DNA of 64,000 nucleotides, from positions 186,001 through 250,000 of the forward strand of contig CAVPXC010000029.1 in NCBI GenBank assembly GCA_963709505.1. The letters are read 5' to 3'. A program made the position numbers and the translations under genes. Below the pieces are notes generated by a model. It was given only the letters and a program-made list of their open reading frames with translations. It searched no databases and was not told the DNA's origin. Positions 8,658 to 18,271 of this stretch are shown one piece after another. Positions within the stretch are counted from its first letter, which is position 1, and every line of letters starts with the position of its first letter. The DNA is from CAVPXC01 sp963709505 (GTDB taxonomy: Bacteria > Chloroflexota > Anaerolineae > JAAEKA01).

Positions 8658-11493
8658 TTACTTCAAACCGGCATCGACCGGCGTTTCCGGTGGATTGGGG
8701 GTTGCCAGGCAATCCTGGCCCCATAGCGGTGTGACCTGCATGATATCGACCATCGTGATCACCCCATCGCCGTCGTAGTCGTACGGCGGGCCGGCGACCT
8801 GTCCCCACAAGCTGGAGATCAACGCGACGTCCTCTACACCGACGCCGGCCGGGGCGACGAAGTCAGGACAGATTGGGCCCATGCTAGTGGCAAAGTTCAG
8901 CGCGCCGCCGAGGTAGCCGTAGCCCACCGCCTCGATGGTGTAGGTTGTGCCGGCCTGCATGGCTACCTGTGTCTGCGATTGAAGTGTTCCGCCCGTGTCG
9001 TCGTTGCAGGACGCCAGGCTCAGCGCGCCGCGGCTGCCGGTCCAGATGCCGAGCACGGTATCGTAGCTACTGGTCAGAGTGTTCGCTGTCAACAAGCGGC
9101 TGTAAGGCGACGTGACGGTATACCACACGCTATGTGAACCCTGGCCGCTGAAGGCCCCGCAGGTAAACGGCGGATCGTCGCCGGCCGTGGTGGCGTTGGT
9201 GGTGTTCTCGTAATCCGTGTAGGAGTCGCCGGCAGAGAACGCGTAGTTGAAGTCGTCGTTCGGCGGCGGGAGCAGTGCCATCGACAGGTTGAGCAAGCCG
9301 CCGTTGCTGGCGCCGTATGCCATGACTTCGATACGATAAGGCGTGCCGCCGTAGAGCGTGACGTTCAACGACGAGGTAAAGCTGCCGCCGGCGTCGTCGT
9401 CGCAGCCCTGGCTGGTGAGCGCGCCCCACGAGCCGGTCCAAACCGAAAGAACGGTATCGTGGTTGCTGCCGATCGTGTTGATGTTGTAGGTGCCGGTGAT
9501 CGGCGGTGTGAACACATACCAGACGCTGCGGGATTGTCTGGGATACGAGCTCGACGCGCATGTGGTCGGCGGGTCATTGCCCTGCGTCGTCGCGCCGGTC
9601 GTGTTCAGATTGGTGACGTAGAAAGGCACGCTGCCGATTCCCACGGCGTTGTTGAAGTCGTCGTTGGACGGCCCGCCGCGGTAGTTGATCGTGTTCTGGT
9701 AGAGGTCCATAAGCGGCCCCCAACTCACAGTGCTGTGCCCGCGCACCAACCAGTGATACCAGAAGTCGGCCATCACGTTATCGTTGGCGTTGTACGAGAC
9801 GTCCCAAAGGTTGACGAAGGCGCCGTCGGAGTAGGTATCATCGCCGTCGTTGTTGGCGTCGAAAATGTCCCACAGCGCGCCGGCGACGCGACCTTCCGGC
9901 CAGTCGCCGTTGTCCCAGCCAAACGTTCCCCAGGTCGGGGATTCCAGGTCGAGGCTGGCGCCGCTGGGCCAGTAGAACGTAGGACTGTTGTTGACGACTG
10001 AGGTCAAGAATTCGGTCCAGCCTTCGGTCCAGCCGCAGCCGGCGCTGAGGGCGGCCGGGATCGTGTGTGGATCACAGTTGGGATTGGGCGGATAATAGTT
10101 GCCGTAGATGTTGTACATGATATTGTGGCCGTATTCGTGCTTGGCGACCACGCCTAAGGGTGACAGTGGGTCGACACCCATCAGATGTACGTTGCCGCCA
10201 GCGTTGTAGTACGTACCGTCCACGCTATCGATCTTCCACTGCACGGTGGTCGGACCGGCCACGCCGCCGCCGCCGTTGAAGTATGATGTAACGCCACGTC
10301 TCGTTGAGATCGCGCTGGGTCCAGTAGGCGCGCTCGTAGGTGCTGTTGTTGTTCACCTGCCAGGCGCCGATGTTATGCGTGCCGTCAGGGAATACGACGA
10401 TGCCGGTCTGTGTTGGATAGGTGAAGTTGATGGCGTTGCTGGTGCCATAGTCGGGGTTGACGACGGCCAGGATATCGCCGTTGGGGTTATAGTTGGTCCA
10501 AGAGCGTAGTAATGTGCGCACACCCACCCCACCAGGATTGGTCACCGGCCCGCAGGAGTAATTCCCATCCAGGTCGGTGAAACAATAGGCCAGGTGCCCG
10601 TTGTTGTCACCGCGCACCAGCTCGACCAACATCTCGAGCGCGCCGACGAGGTTGTCGTTGCGGTCATAATAGGCCCAGTTGCCGGTGACGGTAAGGTTGC
10701 CTTCGGGAGCCTCTGGCTGCTGGGCCGGTACCTGTGGCGCTGGGCCGATTTGCGCCGGCGGCTCGGCTGTGCGATCCTGAGCCTGGGCCTTGACAGACTG
10801 GTCCTTTGGACTGGCCGGTTGCGCCGGTGCCGGCGCGAGCGCTGGCTTGGCGGGCGGTGCATGGGGCGTCAGTGCGGGTGGAGCCTCCACCTGCGCATCG
10901 TCGGGCCGCGGCACGGAGTTCACCTGGTCCTCTGGGATCAACGTGCCGTCGCCGGCACGCAGCAAGCCGGCCAGTTGGATCCGCTCTGCCGGCGGCACGG
11001 GCGCAAAGCCCTCTTGGGTCGCCGTCGCCCCAACCGAAAGGTAGAGCGCGGCCAGGTCACCCCACGAGTTCTTGGCGTCGATTTGGCGCAACGTGCGGCA
11101 CAGGAGGGTGGTGTCGCCGCCGGCATCAAAGACGACGGTCGTGGAGACGCTGATCGATTGTCCGGCGGCCAGATCACCCTGCCACGCCAAGTCGCCGTCA
11201 GCACGACACGCGTTAGAAGGCAGTTCGATCTGGATCGTAGTGCCAGGCGCCGCCTCGTCGGCGGTGACTCGACAGGTCATTGTAGCCGGCTTGCCGATGG
11301 GAGGAAGCCGATCTAGCGAGAGAACGGCGTGAAGCGGCGTCACTACGTCGCGGGAAGCGCCCAGGCCGGTAACGCCTTGTGTGTCGTCGGCGGCGAGCGC
11401 GGCCGGTACGCCGCCTGTTGGTAGCAGAGCTGCTACGATTAGGGCCAGTGACGCCAGGGTGACCAGGCGACGCCAAACAGATGGATGCATCAT
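8658..11493 (-). CDS. Large secreted zinc metalloprotease with two PPC-like repeats and a dockerin-like end (one frameshift)
   Basis: Restored length is 945 codons. A Sec signal peptide (LVTLASLALIVAALL...ALA) precedes the domain shared with the adjacent lipoprotein, a Pro/Ala-rich linker, a beta-domain and the catalytic region HEYGHNIMYNIYG, with a likely third metal ligand in GWTEGWTEF. Two repeats of about 115 residues, starting NDDFNxAxxxG and containing SVWYxxT and DTVLxxWTGSxGAL, resemble bacterial pre-peptidase C-terminal domains. The C-terminus (about the last 80 residues) holds two dockerin-like calcium loops, the second DYDGDGVITMVDIMQV. The frame breaks at about 10283: removing one base joins 'ETWRYI' to 'YFNGGGGVAGPTTVQW'. 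Substrate unknown. Confidence 0.85.
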
Positions 11494-11844
11494 ACGTTGT
11501 TTCTCCTATGCTACTGCGAATAGAACTATCGGTAGTGCGAGAATGGGCAAGGCGTTAATCCTGAGGCAAACCAGTTCTCTTGGGATCTGTGGGGCACTTT
11601 GGTTGGCGGAGAGGTGTCAGGTTGATGAGAACGGAAATGCAGCAGTGAAGATTGAAACACCGTGAGCGCAGCCAGGATGGCCTTCGAACAAACTCTTGCA
11701 GTGAGTTAAACGAGCAAAACCGGCAAATTACGCGCGAGTTTGCCAAACAAAACTGAAACGACGTGGCGACAAGCCCGAAGAGCTTGCCATGAGGCCGCCG
11801 AAGGGATGGCACAGTAAATGCCCTGTAAACCAAGTTTCTGCGTG

Positions 11845-11876
11845 GTGTCACCCTGAGGCTCGGCGAAGGGTGACAC
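11845..11876. repeat. GTGTCACCCT...AGGGTGACAC hairpin in a 535-base gap
   Basis: Ten-base arms surround GAGGCTCGGCGA. It is the only clear structure in the otherwise empty gap between the metalloprotease start (11493) and the TetR promoter (11946). Short open frames in this gap encode nothing recognisable. Confidence 0.7.
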
Positions 11877-11945
11877 TACGCAAGGATTAATTTTACAGAA
11901 GTAGTAAAGCACTTTTGAGAAGTCCTATCCACCAGTTTTCAAGAC

Positions 11946-12001
11946 TTGACCCTGGGGTTTATCTGTGGTACCATAGAGCTACGACCGACCGACCGTCGGT
12001 C
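11946..12001 (+). promoter_or_regulatory. TetR gene promoter with overlapping operator
   Basis: A -35 box TTGACC (11946-11951) and -10 box TACCAT (11969-11974) are separated by exactly 17 bases. The palindrome GACCGAC-C-GTCGGTC (11987-12001) begins a few bases after the predicted start point. That sequence type (GACCGACNGTCGGTC) is typical of TetR-family operators, so the regulator encoded at 12029 probably represses itself. No equally clear site is seen before the exporter genes at 13134. Confidence 0.75.
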
Positions 12002-12028
12002 AGTAGCAGTTTGTGAGACAACGCAGCC

Positions 12029-12655
12029 ATGGCACGAACCGTCAAAGAACCCGACATCAGGCGCAAGGAGATCCTCGACGTTGCCCAACTGTTCTTCTAT
12101 ACCAAGGGCTACGAGCAGACCTCGGTTCAGGACATCATCGACCAGATTGGGATCGCCAAAGGAACCTTCTACCACTACTTTGGCTCAAAAGTCGAGCTGC
12201 TGGACGAGCTGATCGAGCGGATGACCGATCAAGTGATGGCCATCATCGAGCCGGTGGTGGCGGACGAGAACCTGGCTGCCGCGGCGAAATTCCGCCAGTT
12301 CTTCAACGTCAGTGCAGGCTGGAAGGCGCAGAGCAAGGCGTTCTTGTTGGATATCCTGCGACCCTATTACGCCGACGACAATGCGGTGTTTCGTCACAAG
12401 ATGATGGCCGTAGGAACGACCCGCATCGCGCCTCTTCTCACCCGAATAGTCCGGCAAGGGGTGGCAGAAGGAGCCTTTGACACCGATTACCCCGATGAGA
12501 TCGGGGAGATCGTCGTGTTGATCTTGACGTCGTTTTCTGAAGGGCTGGCGTTCATGATCTTGCAGGAAACGTCAGACGGCGATTTGCTGCCCGCCGCGGA
12601 GAAGAAGCTGATCGTCTCCCAGCACGCCATCGAGCGCCTACTAGGCGCAGGCTGA
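12029..12655 (+). CDS. TetR/AcrR-family transcriptional regulator
   Basis: A 208-residue protein has an N-terminal helix-turn-helix (EILDVAQLFFYTKGYEQTSV, then IAKGTFYHYFGSKVELL) at about residues 12-58, the standard TetR signature. A ligand-binding helical domain follows with no specific subfamily recognised. It precedes a four-gene exporter on the same strand and is the likely regulator of it. Self-regulation is supported by the palindrome in its own promoter. Confidence 0.93.
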   Translation: MARTVKEPDIRRKEILDVAQLFFYTKGYEQTSVQDIIDQIGIAKGTFYHYFGSKVELLDELIERMTDQVMAIIEPVVADENLAAAAKFRQFFNVSAGWKAQSKAFLLDILRPYYADDNAVFRHKMMAVGTTRIAPLLTRIVRQGVAEGAFDTDYPDEIGEIVVLILTSFSEGLAFMILQETSDGDLLPAAEKKLIVSQHAIERLLGAG

Positions 12656-12770
12656 AGGGTCGTTGCCTATCATGGATATCGAGAGTTTGAAGCCGTGGTT
12701 TGAGTAGCTCAAACATAAGGATGATGCGCATTCTAGCTGCCTGACAGTTTTGTTGTGACGTTTCATGCGC

Positions 12771-12993
12771 GTGGGTCGAGTAGGGTCTGGCGGCACTTTA
12801 CCGACGATCAGCTTGAGCACCCGATGCTTTCAACCATCGATAACTGCCGCCAGACCCGTATCGAGACCCGTGATTCACGACGCGGTATCGTGCTCAAAGG
12901 TCTCGATACGGTCCTGGCGGCGAATCTCGTTTAATGTGAGCCAATCGAAAGCACTGAACAATTCGATACCACGCCGCCAGGACCTACTCGACC
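12771..12993. repeat. Tandem long hairpins of the GGGTCGAGTAGGGTCTGG family
   Basis: Four related segments alternate in orientation: 12771-12793, 12847-12869, 12899-12920 and 12974-12993. They form two imperfect hairpins and, together, one larger fold. The first arm is nearly identical to the arms of a repeat at 52108-52210. The element lies between the TetR gene and the exporter genes and fills most of a 478-base gap; no open frame of note is present. Confidence 0.8.
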
Positions 12994-13133
12994 GGCGCTC
13001 ACAAGAGTGTCAGGTGGCTAGGTGCATATTCATCAATGAAAACAATGGGGCACGGTCGGTCCCTCACGGGAGGCTTCGCACAGACCGGCCCGAGCGACAG
13101 AGTTTTGGGTTACGAGTTACAGGAGATCCCTAG

Positions 13134-14363
13134 ATGACCAAATACCTCAAGCTAGCCTGGCGCAACATGTGGCGCAACTGGCGGCGCACGACGATCGCCG
13201 TGGTGGCGATCGTGCTGGGCGTGATCTTGCTGCTCTTGTTCGATGGCCTGATCGTAGGCTCCGACCAGGCGATCTTCGGCAACGCCGTGCGTCTGTACGG
13301 CGGCAACATCCAGGCGCACGAGCCCGGCTATCGGGACAAGGCCAGCCGGCTGCCCATTCTCCCGCTGAATGACCCGGAGGCCGTGGTCGCGGCAGCGACC
13401 GCCCAGCCCGAGGTGACTGCCACCGCCAAACGCATCAACACCGGCGGCATCATCAGCAGCCGCGAAGGCGCGTTTCCTGTGGTCATCACCGCCATCGAGC
13501 CCAGCATCGAGGCCACATACAGCCTTCAGGCCGAGAACATCGGTGAAGGCCGTTTTCTGCAAGACGGGGAGGGAGACGCCATCGTCATCGGCAAAGGCCT
13601 GGCGGATTTGCTGGCCGTCGGTTCCGGCGATCGTGTGACCCTGCTTGGTCGCGGCAAGAACGATCAAATGCGCCAACGCACGATGACGATCGTCGGCATC
13701 TACGACCTGGGAATGCCTGACGCGGAGACGGGCACGGTCTTCATCACCCTGTCGGAGGCGCAAAGTCTGTACAACCTGCGCGACGAAGTGACCGAGATCA
13801 GCATCAATTTGCAGAGCATCGGCCAGGAAAGCACGGTGATCCCGGCACTGCAAAAGGCGCTCCCTGGCGTCGAGATCAACTCCTTTGACACGCTCCGGCC
13901 GGAGATACGGGAGACGATCCGCACAAAATTGGCCTTCACCACGATGTTCGGCCTGATCGTAGTCTTCATCGCCTGCATCGGCATCCTGAATATCCAAATG
14001 ATGGCGGTGTTCGAGCGGACGCGGGAAATGGGTGTTCTGGCCGCGCTCGGTATGAAGGGACGGCAGGTCATGGGCTTGTTTTTGCTGGAAGGAACCCTGA
14101 TTGGCGTGGTGGGCGCGACCATCGGTTGCCTGATTGGCGTTGCCTTGCTTGTCTGGCTCAAACAGGTGGGAATCGGTATGCCCACTGCATCAGGTATGGG
14201 CGATATCGTCGCGCTGATGGGCGATCGCATCTATCCCAGCGTCAGCCTGGCCGGCATTATCAGCCGCGCCGTGATCGTCGCCATCATGGCCGCGATCGCC
14301 TCGCTCTATCCGGCCTGGCAGGCTTCCCGCAAACAACCGGCGGAGGCGCTGCACCATGTGTAA
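13134..14363 (+). CDS. LolCE/FtsX-family ABC transporter permease, first subunit
   Basis: This 409-residue protein has an N-terminal membrane segment after a basic 'AWRNMWRNWRRTT' stretch, a MacB-like extracytoplasmic domain, and three C-terminal membrane segments with the coupling motif VFERTREMGVLAALGMKGRQV. An AGGAG ribosome binding site precedes the ATG. It is followed 23 bases later by a paralogous permease, then an ATPase and an adaptor protein, so the exporter probably uses two different permease subunits. Confidence 0.92.
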   Translation: MTKYLKLAWRNMWRNWRRTTIAVVAIVLGVILLLLFDGLIVGSDQAIFGNAVRLYGGNIQAHEPGYRDKASRLPILPLNDPEAVVAAATAQPEVTATAKRINTGGIISSREGAFPVVITAIEPSIEATYSLQAENIGEGRFLQDGEGDAIVIGKGLADLLAVGSGDRVTLLGRGKNDQMRQRTMTIVGIYDLGMPDAETGTVFITLSEAQSLYNLRDEVTEISINLQSIGQESTVIPALQKALPGVEINSFDTLRPEIRETIRTKLAFTTMFGLIVVFIACIGILNIQMMAVFERTREMGVLAALGMKGRQVMGLFLLEGTLIGVVGATIGCLIGVALLVWLKQVGIGMPTASGMGDIVALMGDRIYPSVSLAGIISRAVIVAIMAAIASLYPAWQASRKQPAEALHHV

Positions 14364-14386
14364 CGCCAATTCCTGGAGGATTTCCC

Positions 14387-15613
14387 ATGGCACTCGGTAA
14401 ACTGTGGACCCTTGCCTGGCGCGACCTGGGACGTAACCGACGGCGCACACTCTTCTCGGTCATTGCCGTGGCCTTGGGCCTGGCGTTGCTGATCATGATG
14501 AACGGCCTGATCGCTGGCGCGAGGGATAACTCGCTGCGCAACAGCATCCGTTTTGAGACCGGACACGTGCAGCTGCGCGCCGCTTCTTATAGCGACAGGA
14601 AACTCAGCTTGCAGTGGAAGGACCTGCTGGCCGAGCCGGACGCGCTGGCCGCGCGGGCGAAGGCTTTACCCGAAGTGCAAGCCGTTGCGCCCGTCCTATG
14701 GGCCGGCAGTGTCCTGACCACGCGCGATGAATCGACGGATCTCAAGCTGTTTGGCATCGACACCGAATCGGCGATCTACGAGCCGTTCCGGCAGGCGATG
14801 GTCGCCGGCGAGTTTTTGACGCCGGACGACCGCAGCGGAATCCTGATCAGTGATAGTTTGGCCGACAGCCTCGGCATCGGCGTGGGCGATAAGGTGAACC
14901 TGGCGGTCGTCAACGCCAACGGCGAACCGGATGATAGTCCCTTCACGGTGCGCGGGCTCTTCCAGACGGGCTTCTTTACCTATGACGACGGCGCGGTCTT
15001 GATGCCTTTATCCAAGGCGCAGGCGGTTACGGCCACCGACGGGCATGCCAGCGCCATCGTCGTCCTGCTCAACAAAAAAGAGGACGCCGAGAAGGTCGCC
15101 ACCGCCCTGCAAAGCCCCGGCGTGACTACCTTCACCTACCTCAAGCTGAACGAGGCGTTCCTGCAGGCGCTCCAGTCGGCCATGGGCTTCTATGTGATCT
15201 TGTACGGCATCGTGATCCTGGTCGTGGCGGTGATCATCGCCAACACGCTGTTGATGGCGGTCTTCGAGCGCGTGCGGGAGATGGGAATTCTCGCCGCGCT
15301 GGGCATGAAGGGACGCCAAATCGCCACGATGTTTCTGTTGGAAGCGACCATCCTGGGAGTGATCGGCGTCATGCTTGGGATCCTCTTGGGATGCGCCATC
15401 GTGGCTTACCTGGTCAAGGTCGGGATACCGATTGGCGACTCTGCTTCCGTAGTCAAAGGCATCGCGATGGGCACGACCATGTATGCCAGCTTTGACGTGC
15501 GCGCCATTGCATCGTTGTCGGTTTGGACGTTGATCATCACGCTGCTGGCGTCCCTCTATCCCGCCCGCTACGCCTCTCACCTGGAGCCGGTAGAAGCCCT
15601 GCGAAGTATGTAA
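14387..15613 (+). CDS. LolCE/FtsX-family ABC transporter permease, second subunit
   Basis: A 408-residue paralogue of the preceding gene, with the same layout: AWRDLGRNRRRTLFS, first membrane segment, extracytoplasmic domain, then three membrane segments with VFERVREMGILAALGMKGRQI. GGAGGA ends six bases before the chosen ATG; the frame stays open further upstream but would overlap the first permease. The gene ends directly beside an intergenic repeat array. Confidence 0.92.
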   Translation: MALGKLWTLAWRDLGRNRRRTLFSVIAVALGLALLIMMNGLIAGARDNSLRNSIRFETGHVQLRAASYSDRKLSLQWKDLLAEPDALAARAKALPEVQAVAPVLWAGSVLTTRDESTDLKLFGIDTESAIYEPFRQAMVAGEFLTPDDRSGILISDSLADSLGIGVGDKVNLAVVNANGEPDDSPFTVRGLFQTGFFTYDDGAVLMPLSKAQAVTATDGHASAIVVLLNKKEDAEKVATALQSPGVTTFTYLKLNEAFLQALQSAMGFYVILYGIVILVVAVIIANTLLMAVFERVREMGILAALGMKGRQIATMFLLEATILGVIGVMLGILLGCAIVAYLVKVGIPIGDSASVVKGIAMGTTMYASFDVRAIASLSVWTLIITLLASLYPARYASHLEPVEALRSM

Positions 15614-15615
15614 CA

Positions 15616-15720
15616 TTGGTAGATTGGTAGATTGGTAAATTGGTGGCTGTGCTTAAAGCAGGCCCCATCCACAAGTACCAATTTACCAATCTACCAATTC
15701 ACCAATCTACCAATTTACCA
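15616..15720. repeat. ATTGGTAG octamer array with inverted copy
   Basis: Three to four copies of ATTGGTAG/ATTGGTAA on the left face six copies of CTACCAAT/TTACCAAT-like units on the right. The array would form a long hairpin after the permease genes. It is interrupted on its right side by the 45-base palindrome listed next. Confidence 0.85.
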
Positions 15721-15837
15721 GTAGTAACTGCTCACCCGTCATTCCTGCGAAAGCAGGAATCCATCGGGCAAGCTTATATTCACGACAATCCGGATGGATT
15801 CCTGCTTTCGCAGGAATGACGGGTGAGCAGTTACTAC
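15721..15837. repeat. Perfect 45-base inverted repeat (GTCATTCCTGCGAAAGC type)
   Basis: Left arm 15721-15765 and right arm 15793-15837 are exact complements around a 27-base centre. Each arm contains the palindromic core ATTCCTGCGAAAGCAGGAAT, related to the ATTCCC-N8-GGGAAT type repeats known from many bacteria. Similar 'TTTACCA' sequence flanks both sides, as if the element had been inserted in the octamer array. Confidence 0.85.
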
Positions 15838-15863
15838 CAGTTTACCAATTGTGGAGCCCTCTC

Positions 15864-16550
15864 ATGGAAATCATCCAACTCGAAAACGTAACCAAGACCT
15901 ACACCATCGGCGAAGTGGAAACCTATGCGCTCGACAACGTCAGCTTGAACATTGGGGAGGGAGAGTTTACCGCCTTGGTTGGCCCATCTGGTTCAGGCAA
16001 GACAACCATGCTCCAACTGATGGGCTGCCTGGATATGCCTAACAGCGGCGTGGTGAAGATCAATGGCCAGGATGTGACCCGTCTCAAGGCCAACCAGCGC
16101 GCCGACCTTCGCAAGGAGGAAATCGGCTTCATCTTCCAGTTCTTCGCCCTGATCCCCGTGCTCAGCGCCTACGAGAATGTGGAGCTACCCCTACTGCTGA
16201 ACGGCGTCAGTCCCAAGGAGCGACGCGACCGGGTGATGCAGTCTCTTGAAGCCGTGGGTCTCTCCCATCGGGTCAATCACCGGCCTGACCAGATGAGCGG
16301 CGGCGAGCAGCAGCGGGTAGCGATTGCTCGCGCCTTGGCGCCTCGCCCCCTGATGGTTCTGGCAGATGAGCCGACGGCCAACCTGGATACGGCCAACGGC
16401 CAGCAGGCGATGGAGATCATGCAACGTCTCAATCAAGAGACCAAGACGGCCTTCATCTTCGCCACCCACGACCCACGCGTGGTTGAATTTGCCCGCCGGG
16501 TAGTCAAGATGCGCGACGGGCAGATCATCGACAATGGAGCAAACGCGTAA
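15864..16550 (+). CDS. LolD/MacB-type ABC transporter ATPase
   Basis: A 228-residue ATPase with Walker A GPSGSGKTT, FIFQFFALIPVLSAYENVELPL, signature MSGGEQQRVAIARAL, Walker B LMVLADEPTANLD and H-loop THDPR. The start is the ATG at 15864, where the family begins 'MEIIQLENVTKTY'. It is complete, belongs with the two FtsX-type permeases upstream, and is coupled to the adaptor gene that starts eight bases after its stop. Confidence 0.93.
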   Translation: MEIIQLENVTKTYTIGEVETYALDNVSLNIGEGEFTALVGPSGSGKTTMLQLMGCLDMPNSGVVKINGQDVTRLKANQRADLRKEEIGFIFQFFALIPVLSAYENVELPLLLNGVSPKERRDRVMQSLEAVGLSHRVNHRPDQMSGGEQQRVAIARALAPRPLMVLADEPTANLDTANGQQAMEIMQRLNQETKTAFIFATHDPRVVEFARRVVKMRDGQIIDNGANA

Positions 16551-16558
16551 GGAGCCCG

Positions 16559-17942
16559 ATGGATCGTAGAACTCTCATGCGCTTGGCGCACAACCGTCAA
16601 TAATACCCTGCAAGTAGCTCTGGTCCGCGCTTCCGTAGTCCGCGGTTCTCAGACCGGACGAGCTGCCGTTGCGGCACTCATCCTCATGAGCCTGCTCGCA
16701 GGTTGCGCCAAGCAAGCGACACCTGCGCCGGCCCCGGTTGCCACGGCCGTGCCGACGATACCGCTCCAATCTGCCAACGGAGCGGCCAAGGCGTCCGGCA
16801 CGATCGTGCCTGCCCAGAAAGCCGATCTGGGCTTTACCACCGCCGGCCGGGTTCGGACGGTAGCCGTTGCCGTGGGAGATCAGGTGGAGGCAGGTGCAGT
16901 GCTGCTGGCACTGGACGGCGCCGCCGCCGAGGTGGCCGTCGCACAGGCCCAAAGCGCGGTCGCACAGGCCCAGGCGCACCTGGATGAGCTGCGCTCCGGC
17001 GCACGTCCCCAGGTGATCGCCGCGGCCCAGGCTCGCCTGGAGGCTGCCCAGGCCCGCCTGACCCAGCTCACCGAGGGGGCGCGCCCGCCAGAGGTAGCCG
17101 CAGCTCGGGCGGAGGTGGCGGCGGCCCAGGCCGCGCAGCAACGGCTTTCCAGCGGCCCGCAGGAGGCGGAGCGCATCACCGCTGAGGTTGCACTCCGCAA
17201 TGCCGAAGCCGCGCTTGAGCAGGCTCAGGCGGCGTACGATCGGGTGGCCTCAAACAACGACGTGGGCATGCTCCCGGAGAGCCGGCTCTTGCAGGAGGCA
17301 ACCAACAACCACGCCGCGGCCAGGGCCCGTTACGATGCCTTGTTCGCCAAGCCTGACCCCGCCGCAGTTGCGGCGGCTCGCGCTCAGATGCAGCAGTCGC
17401 AAGCCGCTGTTGACCGGCTGCTGGCGCCTGCGACCGAGGGCCAGATCGCCGAAGCTGAGGCGCAAGTGCACAGCGCTCAGGCCGAACTCGATCTGTTGAC
17501 GGCCGGAGCGAGCGATCAGGCGGTCGCGGCGGCCGCAGCCGTCGTCTCCGAAGCCGAAGCCGCGCTCACGTTGGCCGAGTTGAACCTGGCCAACACCGAA
17601 CTGCGCGCTCCCTTTGCGGGCACGGTCACAGACCTGGCCGTGGGGCCGGGCGAGATGGTCCTATCGGGCCAGGCGATTCTGACCCTGGCCGATCTGAGCC
17701 GCCTGCAGGTGGAGACCACGGATTTCAGCGAGCGGGACGTGGCACGGGTGGCTGTGGGGCAACCGGTGACCGTGTTTGTGGAGGCGCTGAGTAAGGAGAT
17801 ACCTGGCCAGGTACTACGGATCGCGCCGCAAGCCACCGTGGTCGGCGGCGATGTGGTCTATGCCGTAGTCGTGGCACTAGACGAGCAACCGCCCGACCTA
17901 CGATGGGGCATGAGCGTGGAGGTGGAGACGGCTGTGGAGTGA
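16559..17942 (+). CDS. HlyD-type membrane-fusion lipoprotein (frameshift near the start)
   Basis: The main frame opens at ATG 16686, where MSLLAGCAKQ is too short for a signal peptide. The frame remains open upstream and reads a proper lipoprotein signal (AAVAALILMSLLAGC). GGAG sits before ATG 16559 in a neighbouring frame that stops at 16601, so one extra base in 16559-16603 is the likely break. The rest has split lipoyl halves (VGDQVEAGAVLLALDG and APFAGTVTDLAVGPGE) and a long Ala-rich helical hairpin. It should work with the ATPase and two permeases upstream. Confidence 0.85.
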
Positions 17943-17960
17943 TTATGCCATCTGCGGGCA

Positions 17961-17989
17961 TTGTCAGGTACTGACGACTGTGCTACAAT
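17961..17989 (+). promoter_or_regulatory. Promoter of the toxin-antitoxin pair
   Basis: TTGTCA (17961-17966) and TACAAT (17984-17989) are 17 bases apart and sit 42 bases before the antitoxin ATG. Purine-rich AAAAAGGAG precedes the start codon. Confidence 0.7.
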
Positions 17990-18031
17990 CCCAGTAGCGC
18001 TTCAAAGCGGTGGAAAAAGGAGTGTGCGATC

Positions 18032-18271
18032 ATGTCAACAGTGAGTGCTCAGCGATTGCTTCAACAGGAAATCCGGGCTTTGCCCGATGATCTAACCGTT
18101 GAGGTGCTAGACTTCGTTCAGTTTTTGAAGGCCCGGCGCGCAGAAGACAGATTTCTCTGGGAACAAGTGGAGGAAACCCGCGATTATCGTCAACAGCATC
18201 CAGACGAAATCTGGACGGTTTCGGCTGATGACTTTCTTGCCGCTACTGCAGACGCGGAAGATCTTACTTGA
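18032..18271 (+). CDS. DUF2281-like small antitoxin
   Basis: A 79-residue protein, MSTVSAQRLLQQEIRALPDD followed by VEVLDFVQFLKARR, resembles DUF2281 proteins, which are commonly encoded next to RelE/ParE-like toxins. Its stop codon overlaps the start codon of the next frame by one base (TGATG), the usual coupling for such pairs. It has its own promoter and is not part of the exporter operon. Confidence 0.7.
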   Translation: MSTVSAQRLLQQEIRALPDDLTVEVLDFVQFLKARRAEDRFLWEQVEETRDYRQQHPDEIWTVSADDFLAATADAEDLT

